Shown: piece after piece, positions 30,191-39,601 of the stretch
Position numbering within the stretch: position 1 is the stretch's first letter
Layout of the letters: the number at the start of each line of letters is the position of its first letter
Assembly: GCF_900100195.1 (NCBI RefSeq)
Contig: NZ_FNES01000005.1
Location: forward strand, 166,319 to 230,318
DNA length: 64,000 nt
Direction: 5' to 3'
DNA from: Billgrantia gudaonensis
Lineage (GTDB): Bacteria > Pseudomonadota > Gammaproteobacteria > Pseudomonadales > Halomonadaceae
Made by a program: the position numbers and the translations under genes
Notes under the pieces: generated by a model
The model's input: the letters and a program-made list of their open reading frames with translations, nothing else
Told to the model about the DNA's origin: nothing
The model's database searches: none

Positions 30191-31081
30191 CTATTTCACT
30201 GCGCCGAAGGTCAGGCCTCGCACCATCTGTTTCTGGGTGAGCCAGCCGAACACCAGGATGGGCGCGATGGCCATCGTCGAGGCGGCGGAGAGCTTGGCCC
30301 AGAACAGGCCTTCGGGGCTGGAAAAAGAGGCGATGTAGGCGGTCAGCGGCGCCGCCTTGGAGGAGGTGAGATTGAGGCTCCAGAAGGCCTCGTTCCAGCT
30401 CAGGATCACCGACAGCAGGCCGGTCGAGGCGATCCCCGGCAGGGTGAGCGGCAGCAGCAGGAAACACACCTCCTGCAGAGTGCTGGCACCGTCCATGCGC
30501 CCCGCCTCGAGGATGTCCTTGGGCAGATCCTTGAAGAAGGTGTAGAGCATCCACACCACGATCGGCAGGTTCATCAGCGTGTAGACGATGGTCAGGCCGG
30601 TGCGGGTGTCGAGCAGCCCGACATCGCGGAACAGCAGGTAGATCGGCACCAGCACGCCCACCGGCGGCAGCATCTTGGTGGAGAGCATCCACAACAGGGT
30701 GCCCTTGGTACGTCGGGTGGGCAGAAAGGCCATGGAGTAGGCCGAAGGGATGGCGATCAGCAGCGCTGCGAGCGTCGAGCCGAAGGCCACCACCACGCTG
30801 TTCATGGCGAACTTGAAATAGCCGGCACGCTCCTGGACCGCGATGTAGCTCTCCAGCGTCGGCGAGAAGATCAGACTGGGATCGGCAATGGCCGCCGACT
30901 CGGTCTTGAAACCGGTCAGCACCATCCAGAAGATCGGGAAGAAGATCAGGCAGGCGATCGCCCATCCCAGCGCCGTCAGGCCCAGACGGCGGGCAAACGC
31001 GGAGCGCAACGGCGAGACCCCGGCTGCCTGGGGCGGCATGCGTTCGGCGGTAGCGGGAAACTTGGTCTTGGCGGTGGTCAT
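30191..31081 (-). CDS. smoG: Polyol ABC transporter inner-membrane permease (SmoG type)
   Basis: A 296-residue MalG-family permease with about six membrane helices and the cytoplasmic coupling (EAA) loop at ILEAGRMDGASTLQEVCFLL. The N-terminal helix is LGWAIACLIFFPIFWMVL. It pairs with the MalF-type partner encoded 15 bp upstream. It would move sorbitol or mannitol through the inner membrane. The next gene downstream is smoK, separated by the permease remnant. Confidence 0.9.
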   Translation of the reverse strand: MTTAKTKFPATAERMPPQAAGVSPLRSAFARRLGLTALGWAIACLIFFPIFWMVLTGFKTESAAIADPSLIFSPTLESYIAVQERAGYFKFAMNSVVVAFGSTLAALLIAIPSAYSMAFLPTRRTKGTLLWMLSTKMLPPVGVLVPIYLLFRDVGLLDTRTGLTIVYTLMNLPIVVWMLYTFFKDLPKDILEAGRMDGASTLQEVCFLLLPLTLPGIASTGLLSVILSWNEAFWSLNLTSSKAAPLTAYIASFSSPEGLFWAKLSAASTMAIAPILVFGWLTQKQMVRGLTFGAVK

Positions 31082-31096
31082 CAGGGATCTCCGGCA

Positions 31097-31987
31097 CTAG
31101 CTTTCCAGGTTCTTGGCCACCATGCGGACCAGGAAGATGGCGACGATGTTGGCGAGAATGACCGCGACCACCCCGCCGGCGGACGCCATGCCCACGTCGA
31201 AGTCGAGCAGGGCCTGGATGTAGATCAGGAAAGCCAGATTGGTGGTGGCCAACCCCGGCCCTCCGGAAGTGGTGACGAAGATCTCGGCGAAGATGGTCAG
31301 CAGGAAGATCATCTCGATCATGATCACCACGCTGATCGCCCGCTTGAGGTGCGGCAGGGTGATGAAGAAGAAGATCGCCACCGGCCCGGCGCCGTCCATG
31401 CGTGCCGCCTCGACCTGATCGTCGTCCAGCGACTGGATGGCGGTCAGCAGGATCAGCAGGGCGAAGGGCAGCCACTGCCAGGAGACGATGATGATGATCG
31501 AGGTGAGCGGCAGCGACGAGAACCAGTCGACGGCCGGCAGGCCGAAGGACTCGGCCAGCCAGGAGAGCACGCCGTTGGAGGGGTGCATCATCATGTTCTT
31601 CCACACCAGGGCGCTCACCGTGGGCATCACGAAGAACGGCGAGATGGCCAGCACTCGGGCCACGCCGCGCCCGGGAAACTCCTGCTGGAAGAGCACCGCC
31701 AGCAGAGTGCCGCCCACCACGGTGATCGCCAGCACCGATCCGACCAGCAGCAGCGTGTTGCCCATCGCCGTCCACAGCGCCGGATCGGTGAACAGGTATC
31801 GGTAGTTTTCCAGACCGGCGAAGCCGGTCATCTCCGGCATCAGCAGGTTATAGCGCTGCAGCGAGAACCATACGGTCATCGCCAGCGGCACGATCATCCA
31901 TAGCAACAGCAGAGTAACGGCGGGCGCCTGCAACGACAGGGTCCGAAGTCCCCCGACGGTGCGCCCAGCAGCGCGTGTCTTGGTCAT
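31097..31987 (-). CDS. smoF: Polyol ABC transporter inner-membrane permease (SmoF type)
   Basis: A 296-residue MalF-family permease with six membrane helices. The coupling loop is VEAARMDGAGPVAIFFFITL and the first helix is APAVTLLLLWMIVPLAMTVWF. The ATG at 31987 is chosen; an in-frame extension to 32134 is GC-rich and not family-like. It lies 64 bp after the substrate-binding protein gene. Confidence 0.9.
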   Translation of the reverse strand: MTKTRAAGRTVGGLRTLSLQAPAVTLLLLWMIVPLAMTVWFSLQRYNLLMPEMTGFAGLENYRYLFTDPALWTAMGNTLLLVGSVLAITVVGGTLLAVLFQQEFPGRGVARVLAISPFFVMPTVSALVWKNMMMHPSNGVLSWLAESFGLPAVDWFSSLPLTSIIIIVSWQWLPFALLILLTAIQSLDDDQVEAARMDGAGPVAIFFFITLPHLKRAISVVIMIEMIFLLTIFAEIFVTTSGGPGLATTNLAFLIYIQALLDFDVGMASAGGVVAVILANIVAIFLVRMVAKNLES

Positions 31988-32051
31988 GATCCGGCCCGTT
32001 GGGATGGAGAGAGGGTTCAGCCGGCCGGGGCGTTCCCGGCCGGCACGGGGG

Positions 32052-33371
32052 TCAGTCCAGGTAGCCGGCGCGCTGCATGGTGCGCTCGGTGGCCCGCTGC
32101 GCGGTCTGCAGCGCCTGCTCCACGCTGACGTCACCGGTCAACGCCGAGGCGATGGTCTGGCCGACCTGGGTGCCGATCGACTGGAACTCCGGAATGCCCA
32201 CGAACTGCACACCGACGTAGGGGGTGGGTTCCAGGGTCGAGTCGGTCGGGTCGGCATCCCGAATCGCCTCGAGCACGAAATCGGCGAAGGGGGCCGCCTG
32301 CTGGTAGTTCTCGTTGGCGTAGGTGGATTCGCGGGTGCCCGGCGGCACGCTGGTCCAGCCCTCGGTCTCGCCGACCAGCTCGACGTACTCACGCGAGGTG
32401 GCCCAGGTGATGAAGGTCTCGGCGGCCTCCTGCTTCTCCGAGGAGGCCGGGATCGCCAACGCCCAGGACCACAGCCAGTGGGAGCCCTTGGGCGTCTCGG
32501 CCACCGGGGCCGGAGCGAAGCCCAGCCGGTCGGCCACGTCGGACTCGTCCGGGTCGTAGAGCTTGCCGGCCGCCGAGGTGGCATCCACCCACATGGCGCA
32601 GTTGCCGCGGGAGAACAGCGCCAGGTTTTCGTTGAAACCGTTGGAGCTCGCCCCGGGCGGGCCATAATCGCCGAGCAGCTCGACGTAGAAACCGATCGCC
32701 TCCTGCCAGGCCGGCGACTCGAGTTCGGGATTCCACGCCTCGTCGAACCAGCGTCCGCCGAAGGTGTTGACCAGGGTCGAGACGAAGGCCATGTTCTCGC
32801 CCCAGCCCGGCTTGCCGCGCAGGCAGATGCCGGCCACTTCGTTGTCCGGGTCGTGGAGCTGACCGGCCCAGTCGCGCACCTCCTCCCAACTGGGCTGCTC
32901 GGGCATCTCGATCCCCGCCTCGTCGAACAGGTCCTGGCGGTAGTACATCATCGAACTCTCACCGTAGAACGGCAGCGCATGCAGGGTGTCGTCATGCGAT
33001 AGACCGTCGCGCACGGACTGCAGCAGATCGTCGACCGCGTAGTCGGCCGGCAGGTCGTCGAGAGGCGTCAGCCAGCCGCGCTCGGCCCAGATGGGCACCT
33101 CGTAGGTGCCGATGGTCATGACATCGAACTGGCCGCCACCGGTGGCCACATCGGTGGTCAAGCGCTGGCGCAGCACGTTCTCCTCCAGCACCACCCAGTC
33201 GAGTTCGATATCGGGATGTTGCGTCTCGAACTCCTCGGTGAGGCTCTGCATGATCACCATGTCGTTGTTGTTGACCGTGGCGACGGTGATCTCGGTCTGT
33301 GCTTGGGCCTGGCAAGCGGCGGCGACGGCTGCCGCCAGGGTAGCCAGCGGCAGGGCTCGGGTGAGCTTCAT
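32052..33371 (-). CDS. smoE: Polyol ABC transporter substrate-binding protein (SmoE type)
   Basis: A 439-residue extracellular solute-binding protein, family 1. The signal peptide (first ~24 residues, ALPLATLAAAVAAACQAQAQ) is followed by EITVATVNNNDM. Conserved ligand and hinge segments include FYGESSMMYYRQDLFDEAGI and KGSHWLWSWALAIPA. Similarity in order and length to SmoE of Rhodobacter suggests sorbitol/mannitol binding in the periplasm. It is the first gene of the polyol operon, downstream of a candidate operator. Confidence 0.9.
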   Translation of the reverse strand: MKLTRALPLATLAAAVAAACQAQAQTEITVATVNNNDMVIMQSLTEEFETQHPDIELDWVVLEENVLRQRLTTDVATGGGQFDVMTIGTYEVPIWAERGWLTPLDDLPADYAVDDLLQSVRDGLSHDDTLHALPFYGESSMMYYRQDLFDEAGIEMPEQPSWEEVRDWAGQLHDPDNEVAGICLRGKPGWGENMAFVSTLVNTFGGRWFDEAWNPELESPAWQEAIGFYVELLGDYGPPGASSNGFNENLALFSRGNCAMWVDATSAAGKLYDPDESDVADRLGFAPAPVAETPKGSHWLWSWALAIPASSEKQEAAETFITWATSREYVELVGETEGWTSVPPGTRESTYANENYQQAAPFADFVLEAIRDADPTDSTLEPTPYVGVQFVGIPEFQSIGTQVGQTIASALTGDVSVEQALQTAQRATERTMQRAGYLD

Positions 33372-33424
33372 GATGGGCTCCTATTGAGACGTCTTGTGTT
33401 GTTGTCGACTCGCTATGCCGCTAT

Positions 33425-33458
33425 TGATCATTTAAATCAAAGCGTGAACAAATGATCG
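33425..33458. promoter_or_regulatory. Candidate operator between smoE and its SorC-family regulator gene
   Basis: The arms TGATCATTT (33425-33433) and AAATGATCG (33450-33458) are inverted copies with one mismatch and a 16-base centre. The stretch is AT-rich and lies between the smoE start and the regulator gene. It is a reasonable site for the SorC-family protein encoded upstream. Confidence 0.45.
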
Positions 33459-33515
33459 AACAAGACCCCAAAAAAAGCAAAGCCGCCAAGTTAGACTTTA
33501 GGACGAGACAGGCCT

Positions 33516-34472
33516 TCAGTCCGCGCTCTCGACGATCAGCCGTGCCGCCCCCTCGTCGGTGACCAGCCCCTTGAGCCACCCCCCGCGCAGGGCCGCACTC
33601 AGGGCCGCCCCCTTGTCGCGCCCGCCGGCCACGGCCACCAGTGGTCGGTCACGGAAGATGGACAGCGGAAGACTGGTCACACGACGCGTGATGGAACAAT
33701 CGATGACCTTGCCGTGCCGGTTCAATGGCCACCCCAGGAGTTCGCCCACCGCCCCACCGGAGATCAACTCTTCGAGCTCTTTCTCGCTGATGAAGTGATC
33801 CTGGAACAGGGTCGCCTGACGGTCGATACGCCCGACCCCGATGAAAGCGGCCTCGGCTTGGCGCGCCACTTCCGCCACCGAACGATACAGGCGCTGTCTG
33901 CACAGGGCATCGCTCTCTTCCAGCGAATCCGCAACCACTGGCGCCGGCAGCAGGAAACGCTCTCCACCGGTCTTGTCCGCCAGCACCATGACCCCGTCAT
34001 AGCGGTTGGAGGAGCCATCGCGGGCCACGTTGCCGACCAGGGAAACGAAGCGGTGCTGGGGACGATCGATGCGACTCAGGGCCTCGACCATGGCGCGCAC
34101 GGCACGACCGGTGCCCAGCGAGAGCGTCAGCGGCTCGGTACGGTTCAGATAGTGGGAAAGCCGCTCGGCCGCCGCAACGGCCAGGTAACGTGCACTGTTG
34201 GCCGAAGCATCGTCCGGATCGGCGGGAACGACGTCGCAGAATTCCAGCCCATAGCGTTCGCACAGGGCCTCGGAGAGCGCCATGCAACTGGCGATCGGAT
34301 GATCGATGTGGACCTTGACGAGACCTTCCTGCCGAGCGAGAGCCAGCAAGCGCTGCACGCCCGGCCTCGACACACCGAGCTGGGCAGCGATCTCGTCCTG
34401 GGTACGCCCACCGACGTAGGACAGCCAGGCCGTCCGGGCAGCCTGATCCAGCCTTCTCTCGAACTTGTCCAC
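33516..34472 (-). CDS. SorC-family sugar-binding transcriptional regulator
   Basis: A 318-residue regulator. An N-terminal helix-turn-helix (TQDEIAAQLGVSRPGVQRLL, residues ~24-43) is followed by a phosphosugar-isomerase-like effector domain (LSLGTGRAVRAMVEAL, and GVGRIDRQATLFQDHFI). SorC/DeoR family members bind phosphorylated sugars or polyols. It precedes smoE on the same strand with an intervening operator-like repeat, so it likely controls the polyol operon, similar to SmoC. Activator or repressor mode cannot be read. Confidence 0.88.
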   Translation of the reverse strand: MDKFERRLDQAARTAWLSYVGGRTQDEIAAQLGVSRPGVQRLLALARQEGLVKVHIDHPIASCMALSEALCERYGLEFCDVVPADPDDASANSARYLAVAAAERLSHYLNRTEPLTLSLGTGRAVRAMVEALSRIDRPQHRFVSLVGNVARDGSSNRYDGVMVLADKTGGERFLLPAPVVADSLEESDALCRQRLYRSVAEVARQAEAAFIGVGRIDRQATLFQDHFISEKELEELISGGAVGELLGWPLNRHGKVIDCSITRRVTSLPLSIFRDRPLVAVAGGRDKGAALSAALRGGWLKGLVTDEGAARLIVESAD

Positions 34473-34549
34473 GATGCGCCACCCGAAGCCAACCTGAAGT
34501 ACCAGGAATCATCGCAAGCCTGAACTCCCGGTACAACGGCTGCCGCCGG

Positions 34550-35551
34550 CTACTCCACCGCCAGCCGCTCCGGCAACCGCCAGCGCAGGGTGCGTGGCAC
34601 CATCTGCTCGCCGGCCCGGTAGTCGCCACGCGCGGCGGCCAAGGCGGCGGTGAGCGTCGCGGCGGCAATGCGATCGTAGTCCTGCACCGCCGAGTTGATC
34701 GGCAGCGGCAGGAAGTCGAGCAGGCGGCTGTCGCCGAAGGTGGCCAGGCGCAGCCCCTGCGGCAGGCCGCCCTCCTCGAGCAGCACGTCGAAGACGCCGT
34801 CGAGCAGCGTGTAGGACGCCGTGACCAGGGCGTCTGGCAATCCATGGCGGTCGAGCAGCTCGCGCATCCGCCGCGCCCCTTCGGCGCGGTCGTAGCGCTC
34901 GGCGCACAGGATGACCGGCTGCAGGGAGCGTCCCGCCAGCGCCCGTTCGAAACCGGCGCGCCGCTCACCGGTGATAGAGAGCGCCGGCACGGCATCGAGC
35001 CAGGCCACGCTCGCGACCCGTTCATCGAGCACCGAGCGGGTCAAGCGCTCGGCGGCCTCGCGGTCGTTGCTCACCACGCTGGCGAAGTGGGCCGGGTCGA
35101 AGCCGCGGTCCACCGCCACCACCGGCAGGCCGTCGGCCATCAGCTCACGATAGAAGGGATCGTCCTGGGGCAGGCAGCTCGCCGTGATCAACACCTCGCA
35201 GCGCTGGGCGCGCAGCGCCGCAGCCAGGTCGCGCTCCGCTTCGGGCCGGTCGTCGGAACCGACGATCAGCAGTTGATAGCCCTGCTCCCGGGCGCCGCGC
35301 TCCAGGCGCTTGGCCAGCCGCGCGTAACTGACGTTCTCCAGATCGGGAACGATCAGCCCCAGGGTTCGACTCGAGCCCCGACGCAGCGCCGCTGCCTGGG
35401 CATCCACCCGGTAGCGATGCTGACGCACCACGGCCATCACCCGCTCGACGGTGTCGGGGCTGATGCGCCGCTCCTCGGCCTTGCCGTTGATGACGTAGCT
35501 GGCGGTGGTACGCGACACGCCGGCCAGGCGCGCGATTTCGGCGAGTGTCAT
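34550..35551 (-). CDS. cra: Catabolite repressor/activator Cra (FruR), LacI family
   Basis: A 333-residue LacI-family regulator. The N-terminus MTLAEIARLAGVSRTTASYV, continuing to INGKAEERRIS, is almost the Cra DNA-binding domain, and the effector domain starts at TLGLIVPDLENVSYARLAKR. By family it binds fructose 1-phosphate or fructose 1,6-bisphosphate and is released from DNA. The ATG at 35551 is chosen over the one at 35563 because GAGGAA is well placed only for the inner ATG. It is divergent from fruBKA, with two Cra-like boxes between. Confidence 0.93.
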   Translation of the reverse strand: MTLAEIARLAGVSRTTASYVINGKAEERRISPDTVERVMAVVRQHRYRVDAQAAALRRGSSRTLGLIVPDLENVSYARLAKRLERGAREQGYQLLIVGSDDRPEAERDLAAALRAQRCEVLITASCLPQDDPFYRELMADGLPVVAVDRGFDPAHFASVVSNDREAAERLTRSVLDERVASVAWLDAVPALSITGERRAGFERALAGRSLQPVILCAERYDRAEGARRMRELLDRHGLPDALVTASYTLLDGVFDVLLEEGGLPQGLRLATFGDSRLLDFLPLPINSAVQDYDRIAAATLTAALAAARGDYRAGEQMVPRTLRWRLPERLAVE

Positions 35552-35645
35552 GGTCTTCCTCATTGCCAGGAAACCCAGTTTACGCGACTCATCGGTCTCC
35601 CCGCCCCCTGCCAAAGTCTAAGATGGCTCGCCTTGCCAAAATGCA

Positions 35646-35657
35646 TGAATCGATCCA
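35646..35657. promoter_or_regulatory. Cra-like box A between cra and fruB
   Basis: TGAATCGATCCA is a near-palindrome close to the Cra consensus of the TGAATCGTTTCA type. Its centre lies 30 bp, about three helical turns, from that of box B at 35676-35687. Confidence 0.6.
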
Positions 35658-35675
35658 GCATTGAATCATAGCAGG

Positions 35676-35687
35676 TGACACGATTCA
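35676..35687. promoter_or_regulatory. Cra-like box B between cra and fruB
   Basis: On the minus strand this is TGAATCGTGTCA, differing from TGAATCGTTTCA at one position. It lies 72 bp before the fruB start. A further half site (TGAATCA) is present at 35662. Confidence 0.65.
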
Positions 35688-35759
35688 GCCCACCGTCAAC
35701 GACTGCCGCTGCCGGCACCCGAATGCCACCCATGGCGAGCCGGCATAGAGGAGAGCCCC

Positions 35760-38627
35760 ATGTTGACCCTACGCCCGGAAGACATCCGGCTCGGCTGCCA
35801 GGCCTCGGACTGGCGCGACGCCCTGGACCAGGCCGCCGAGGCACTGCAAGCCGCCGAACTGGTGGCGCCCGCCTATCGCGACGGCCTCTACGCCCGCGAG
35901 GCACAGTCTTCCACCTATCTCGGCAACGCCATCGCCATTCCCCACGGTACCGCCGAGAGTCGCGAGCACGTGCGTGCCACGGGCATCCGCGTACTGCAGT
36001 TCCCCGCTGGGGTCCAATGGCACGACGGCGAGCGCGTCCATGTGCTGGTGACCATCGCCGCCCAGAGCGACGAGCATCTCGACATCCTGCGCCAGCTCAC
36101 CCACGTGCTCGACGACGACAGCGTCGCCCAGCGCCTGGCCGCAGCCGAGTCGGCCGCTGCGGTGGCACGGCTGCTGTCGAAGTCCGCGGTCGAGGCGCGC
36201 CTGGACGCCGACACCCTGTGCTTGAACTTTCCCGCGCACGACGTTCGCGAACTGGCGCTGGCCGGTGCCGCTCGGCTGCGCCAGCTCGGCTGCGTGGGCA
36301 GCGACTTCGTCGCCGCAGTGGCCGAGCACGCCCCGGTGCGCCTGGGCCAGGGGTTGTGGCTGGCCACCAGCGGCCGCGGGGTCGAGACGCCGGCGCTCGC
36401 CCTGGCAACTCCCGAAACGACCCTGCGAGAGGCGGATGAGGCGGTCACTGGGGTGTTCAGCCTGGCCGCCGACGGCAGCGCTCACAAGAGCCTGCTGGAG
36501 CGCCTCTTCGCTCTCCTCGAGAGCGGCGCCGGCCAAGCGCTGCGCGGCGCCGATGCCGCCACCGTGCTGGCGCGTCTCTCCGGCGAGTCCACCACGGCCC
36601 ACACCCGGCTGGCCCGCGTGCTCAACGCCCATGGCTTGCACGCCCGCCCCGCCAAGCAGCTGGTGCAGGTGGCCCGCGAACAGGCCGTGCCCGTTCGCGT
36701 GCGCCTCGCCGAAGCGGGCGGCCAGCCAGTCTCGGCCACCAGCCTCACCAAAGTGATCAACCTCGGTGCGCGGCGCGGCCAGCAGCTCGCCTTCTCCGCC
36801 GAGGGCGAGGACGCCGAGGCGGCGCTGACCGCGGTGTGCGAGGCCGTGTCGAGCGGGCTCGGCGAAGCGGTGCTGCCCTTCGACGAAAGCCGCGAACACG
36901 TCGCTCCGCGAGAGGACGACGCCCCGCCGCCCGAGCCACTGCCCGCCGACGAGCCCCACCCCGGCGTGGCCGCCTCGCCGGGGCTGGCCATCGCTCCGGC
37001 CTTCGTGCTGCAAACGCCGCGCTTCGACTATCCGGAGCGTGCCGACGACCCCGTCGCCCAGACCCAGCGCCTGGAGTCGGCGATCCGCGAGGGCGCCGAA
37101 CAGCTCGAGGCGCTGGTCCGCGAGGCCCGCGGCGGCGAGGTCGCGCAGATACTGGCCATGCACGAGGAGATGCTCCAGGACGGCGAGCTGCACCAGGCAG
37201 CCCGCGAGGCGATCGGTGAAGGCGCCTCGGCCGAAGCCGGCTGGTGGGAAGCCATCGAGACCGCGGCCCAGGCCCAGGAGCGGCTCGCCGACCCGTTGCT
37301 CGCCGAACGCGCCGCCGACCTGCGCGACGTGGGGCGCCGCGTTCTCGGCATCTTGTGTGACGTCAAGCTGCCCGACCCGCCGGACCATCCGTACATCCTG
37401 GTCACCGACGACATCGGTCCCTCCGATGTGGCGCGACTCGACACCCGCCGCGTACGCGGCCTGCTCACCGCCCGCGGCGGCGCCACCGCCCACAGCGCCA
37501 TTCTCGCCCGAGCGCTGGGCATCCCCGCCGTGGTCGGCGCCGGACCGCGGGTGATGACGCTCGAGGGCGGTACCGAATTGATCCTCGACGGCGAGCGCGG
37601 GCGCATCACACCGGCCCCCTCCGCCGAGCGGCGCGACGCTGCACAGCAGCGCCTGGCCGAGCGCGAGCGGCGCGAAGCCGAGGCCTGGGAGGCCCGCTTC
37701 GACGAGGCACGCACCCGCGACGGCCACCGCGTCGAGGTGGCCGCCAACCTGGGCAACACGGCCCACGCCGCCGATGCCGTGGCGCGCGGCGCCGAAGGCA
37801 TCGGGCTGCTGCGCACCGAGTTCCTGTTCATGGCCCACGCCAAGCTGCCCGATCTCGACACCCAGATCGCCGAGTACCGCGAGGCGCTCGATGCCCTGGA
37901 CGGCCGGCCGCTGGTGGCGCGCACCCTGGACGTCGGCGGCGACAAGCCGCTGCCCTACTGGCCGGTACCCCAGGAGGCCAACCCCTTCCTCGGCCTGCGC
38001 GGCATTCGCCTGACCCTGACCCGTCCCGAGGTGCTCGAGACCCAATTGCGCGCCCTGCTGATGGCCGCCGCCGGCAAGCCGTTGCGCATCATGCTGCCGA
38101 TGGTCAAGGACGTGGCGGAGTTTCGCACCGCCCGGCAGATCGTCGACCGCCTCCTCGAGGAAATCCCTGCCGAGCAGCGCGCCAGCGATCTGCAACTGGG
38201 CGTGATGATCGAGGTGCCTTCCTGCGCCCTGCTCGCCCCGAGCCTGGCCGCCGAGGTGGACTTCTTCTCGGTGGGCACCAACGACCTCACCCAGTACACC
38301 CTGGCCATCGACCGCGACCATCCTCAGCTCTCCGCCCAGGCTGACGGGCTGCATCCGGCGGTGCTGCGACTGATCGAGATGACCGTGCAGGCCGCCCATG
38401 CCCACGGCAAGTGGGTCGGGGTGTGCGGCGAGCTGGCCAGTGACGCCACCGCCGTGCCGGTGCTGGTTGGCCTGGGCATCGACGAGCTCTCGGTGAGCGC
38501 CCGCCAGGTGCCGCTGGTCAAGGCGCGCCTGCGCGAGTTCGACTGCGAGGAGGCACGCACTCAGGCCGGGCTGGCGCTGGCTCAGGCCACCAGCGAGGCG
38601 GTACGCAACGTCCTGGAGGTGCGCTGA
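35760..38627 (+). CDS. fruB: Fructose PTS multiphosphoryl transfer protein (EIIA-HPr-EI)
   Basis: A 955-residue cytoplasmic fusion. Residues 1-150 are EIIA-Fru with phospho-His62 in AIPHGT. A middle linker domain follows (about 155-270). HPr is around 283-370 with His294 in HGLHARPA and a Ser46-equivalent near 328. Enzyme I runs from about 400 to the end, with His578 in [11 protein letters not shown]-binding [10 protein letters not shown], and the C-terminal active Cys in GVCGELASD. It carries phosphate from PEP to FruA without needing the general PTS proteins. GAGAG precedes the ATG by 5-8 bases. Cra boxes lie upstream. Confidence 0.96.
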   Translation: MLTLRPEDIRLGCQASDWRDALDQAAEALQAAELVAPAYRDGLYAREAQSSTYLGNAIAIPHGTAESREHVRATGIRVLQFPAGVQWHDGERVHVLVTIAAQSDEHLDILRQLTHVLDDDSVAQRLAAAESAAAVARLLSKSAVEARLDADTLCLNFPAHDVRELALAGAARLRQLGCVGSDFVAAVAEHAPVRLGQGLWLATSGRGVETPALALATPETTLREADEAVTGVFSLAADGSAHKSLLERLFALLESGAGQALRGADAATVLARLSGESTTAHTRLARVLNAHGLHARPAKQLVQVAREQAVPVRVRLAEAGGQPVSATSLTKVINLGARRGQQLAFSAEGEDAEAALTAVCEAVSSGLGEAVLPFDESREHVAPREDDAPPPEPLPADEPHPGVAASPGLAIAPAFVLQTPRFDYPERADDPVAQTQRLESAIREGAEQLEALVREARGGEVAQILAMHEEMLQDGELHQAAREAIGEGASAEAGWWEAIETAAQAQERLADPLLAERAADLRDVGRRVLGILCDVKLPDPPDHPYILVTDDIGPSDVARLDTRRVRGLLTARGGATAHSAILARALGIPAVVGAGPRVMTLEGGTELILDGERGRITPAPSAERRDAAQQRLAERERREAEAWEARFDEARTRDGHRVEVAANLGNTAHAADAVARGAEGIGLLRTEFLFMAHAKLPDLDTQIAEYREALDALDGRPLVARTLDVGGDKPLPYWPVPQEANPFLGLRGIRLTLTRPEVLETQLRALLMAAAGKPLRIMLPMVKDVAEFRTARQIVDRLLEEIPAEQRASDLQLGVMIEVPSCALLAPSLAAEVDFFSVGTNDLTQYTLAIDRDHPQLSAQADGLHPAVLRLIEMTVQAAHAHGKWVGVCGELASDATAVPVLVGLGIDELSVSARQVPLVKARLREFDCEEARTQAGLALAQATSEAVRNVLEVR

Positions 38628-39601
38628 TGGCCCGCGTGCTCACTCTCACTCTCAATCCGGCGCTGGACCTGTCGATCGGCCTCGAGCGACTCGAGCCCGG
38701 TGCGGTCAACCGCACTCGAGAAACCCACCTCGATGCCGCCGGCAAGGGCGTCAACGTAGCACGCGTGCTGGTCGCGCTGGGGCACGACGTCACGGTGTCG
38801 GGCTTTCTCGGCGCCGACAACGACGGCCCCTTCCTGCGCGCCTTCGAAGCGTTGGGCGTGGAGGACGCCTTCCTGCGCGTGCCCGGCGAGACGCGCATCA
38901 ACGCCAAGCTCGCCGAGGCCGACGGTCGGGTCACCGACATCAACGGGCCGGGGACGACCATCGGTGAGACTGCCTGGCAGCGTCTGCTCGACGGCCTCGA
39001 TACGCGCCTGGCCGATCCTCGCCGCCGACCCGATGCCGTGGTGATCGCCGGCAGCCTGCCACCGGGCGTGACCGCGGAGAACCTCGCCAGCCTGGTCACC
39101 CGCCTGCGCGGTGCCGGGCTGGCGGTATGGGTCGACACCAGCGGCGAGGCGCTCACCGCCGCCATCGCCGCTCGCCCCACCGCGGTCAAGCCCAACGAGC
39201 ACGAACTGGCTGCCTGGGCGGGACGCCGCCTGGAGAGCGTCGAGGCGCGACTCTCGGCCGCACTGCGGCTCTACGCCGAGGGCATCGAGGAAGCGCTGAT
39301 CTCCGCCGGCGACCAAGGGGTGCTGTGGGTCAGCCGGCGCGGCGCCTGGCAGGCCATGCCGCCGCGCCTCGCCGTGGTCAGCACGGTAGGCGCCGGCGAC
39401 ACCCTGGTCGCCGCCCTGCTGCACGGCGTGCTCTCGGGGCACACCGCCGAGCAGACTCTGCGCCTGGCCACGGCACTTTCCGCCGAGTCCGTCCGTCACG
39501 TCGGCGTGGGCGACCCCCACGCCGCCGACTTCCCGCAACTCCAACAGCAGACCCGCGTACGGCGCCTCAACGACGTCGATGCGGGGGGAGCCTTCGCATG
39601 A
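38627..39601 (+). CDS. fruK: 1-phosphofructokinase
   Basis: A 324-residue PfkB-family kinase of the LacC/FruK branch that makes fructose 1,6-bisphosphate from PTS-generated fructose 1-phosphate. TLTLNPALDLSI is the N-terminal family marker, AGKGVNVARVL is the substrate region, and VGAGDTLVAALLHG holds the catalytic Asp. It shares one base with the fruB stop and overlaps fruA by ATGA. Confidence 0.96.
   Translation: MARVLTLTLNPALDLSIGLERLEPGAVNRTRETHLDAAGKGVNVARVLVALGHDVTVSGFLGADNDGPFLRAFEALGVEDAFLRVPGETRINAKLAEADGRVTDINGPGTTIGETAWQRLLDGLDTRLADPRRRPDAVVIAGSLPPGVTAENLASLVTRLRGAGLAVWVDTSGEALTAAIAARPTAVKPNEHELAAWAGRRLESVEARLSAALRLYAEGIEEALISAGDQGVLWVSRRGAWQAMPPRLAVVSTVGAGDTLVAALLHGVLSGHTAEQTLRLATALSAESVRHVGVGDPHAADFPQLQQQTRVRRLNDVDAGGAFA

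Noticed and set aside
35769..38405. An 878-codon open frame opposite fruB
   Set aside because: It is the reverse-strand shadow of a GC-rich gene; fruB has every expected PTS motif in order, and the shadow has no recognisable domain.
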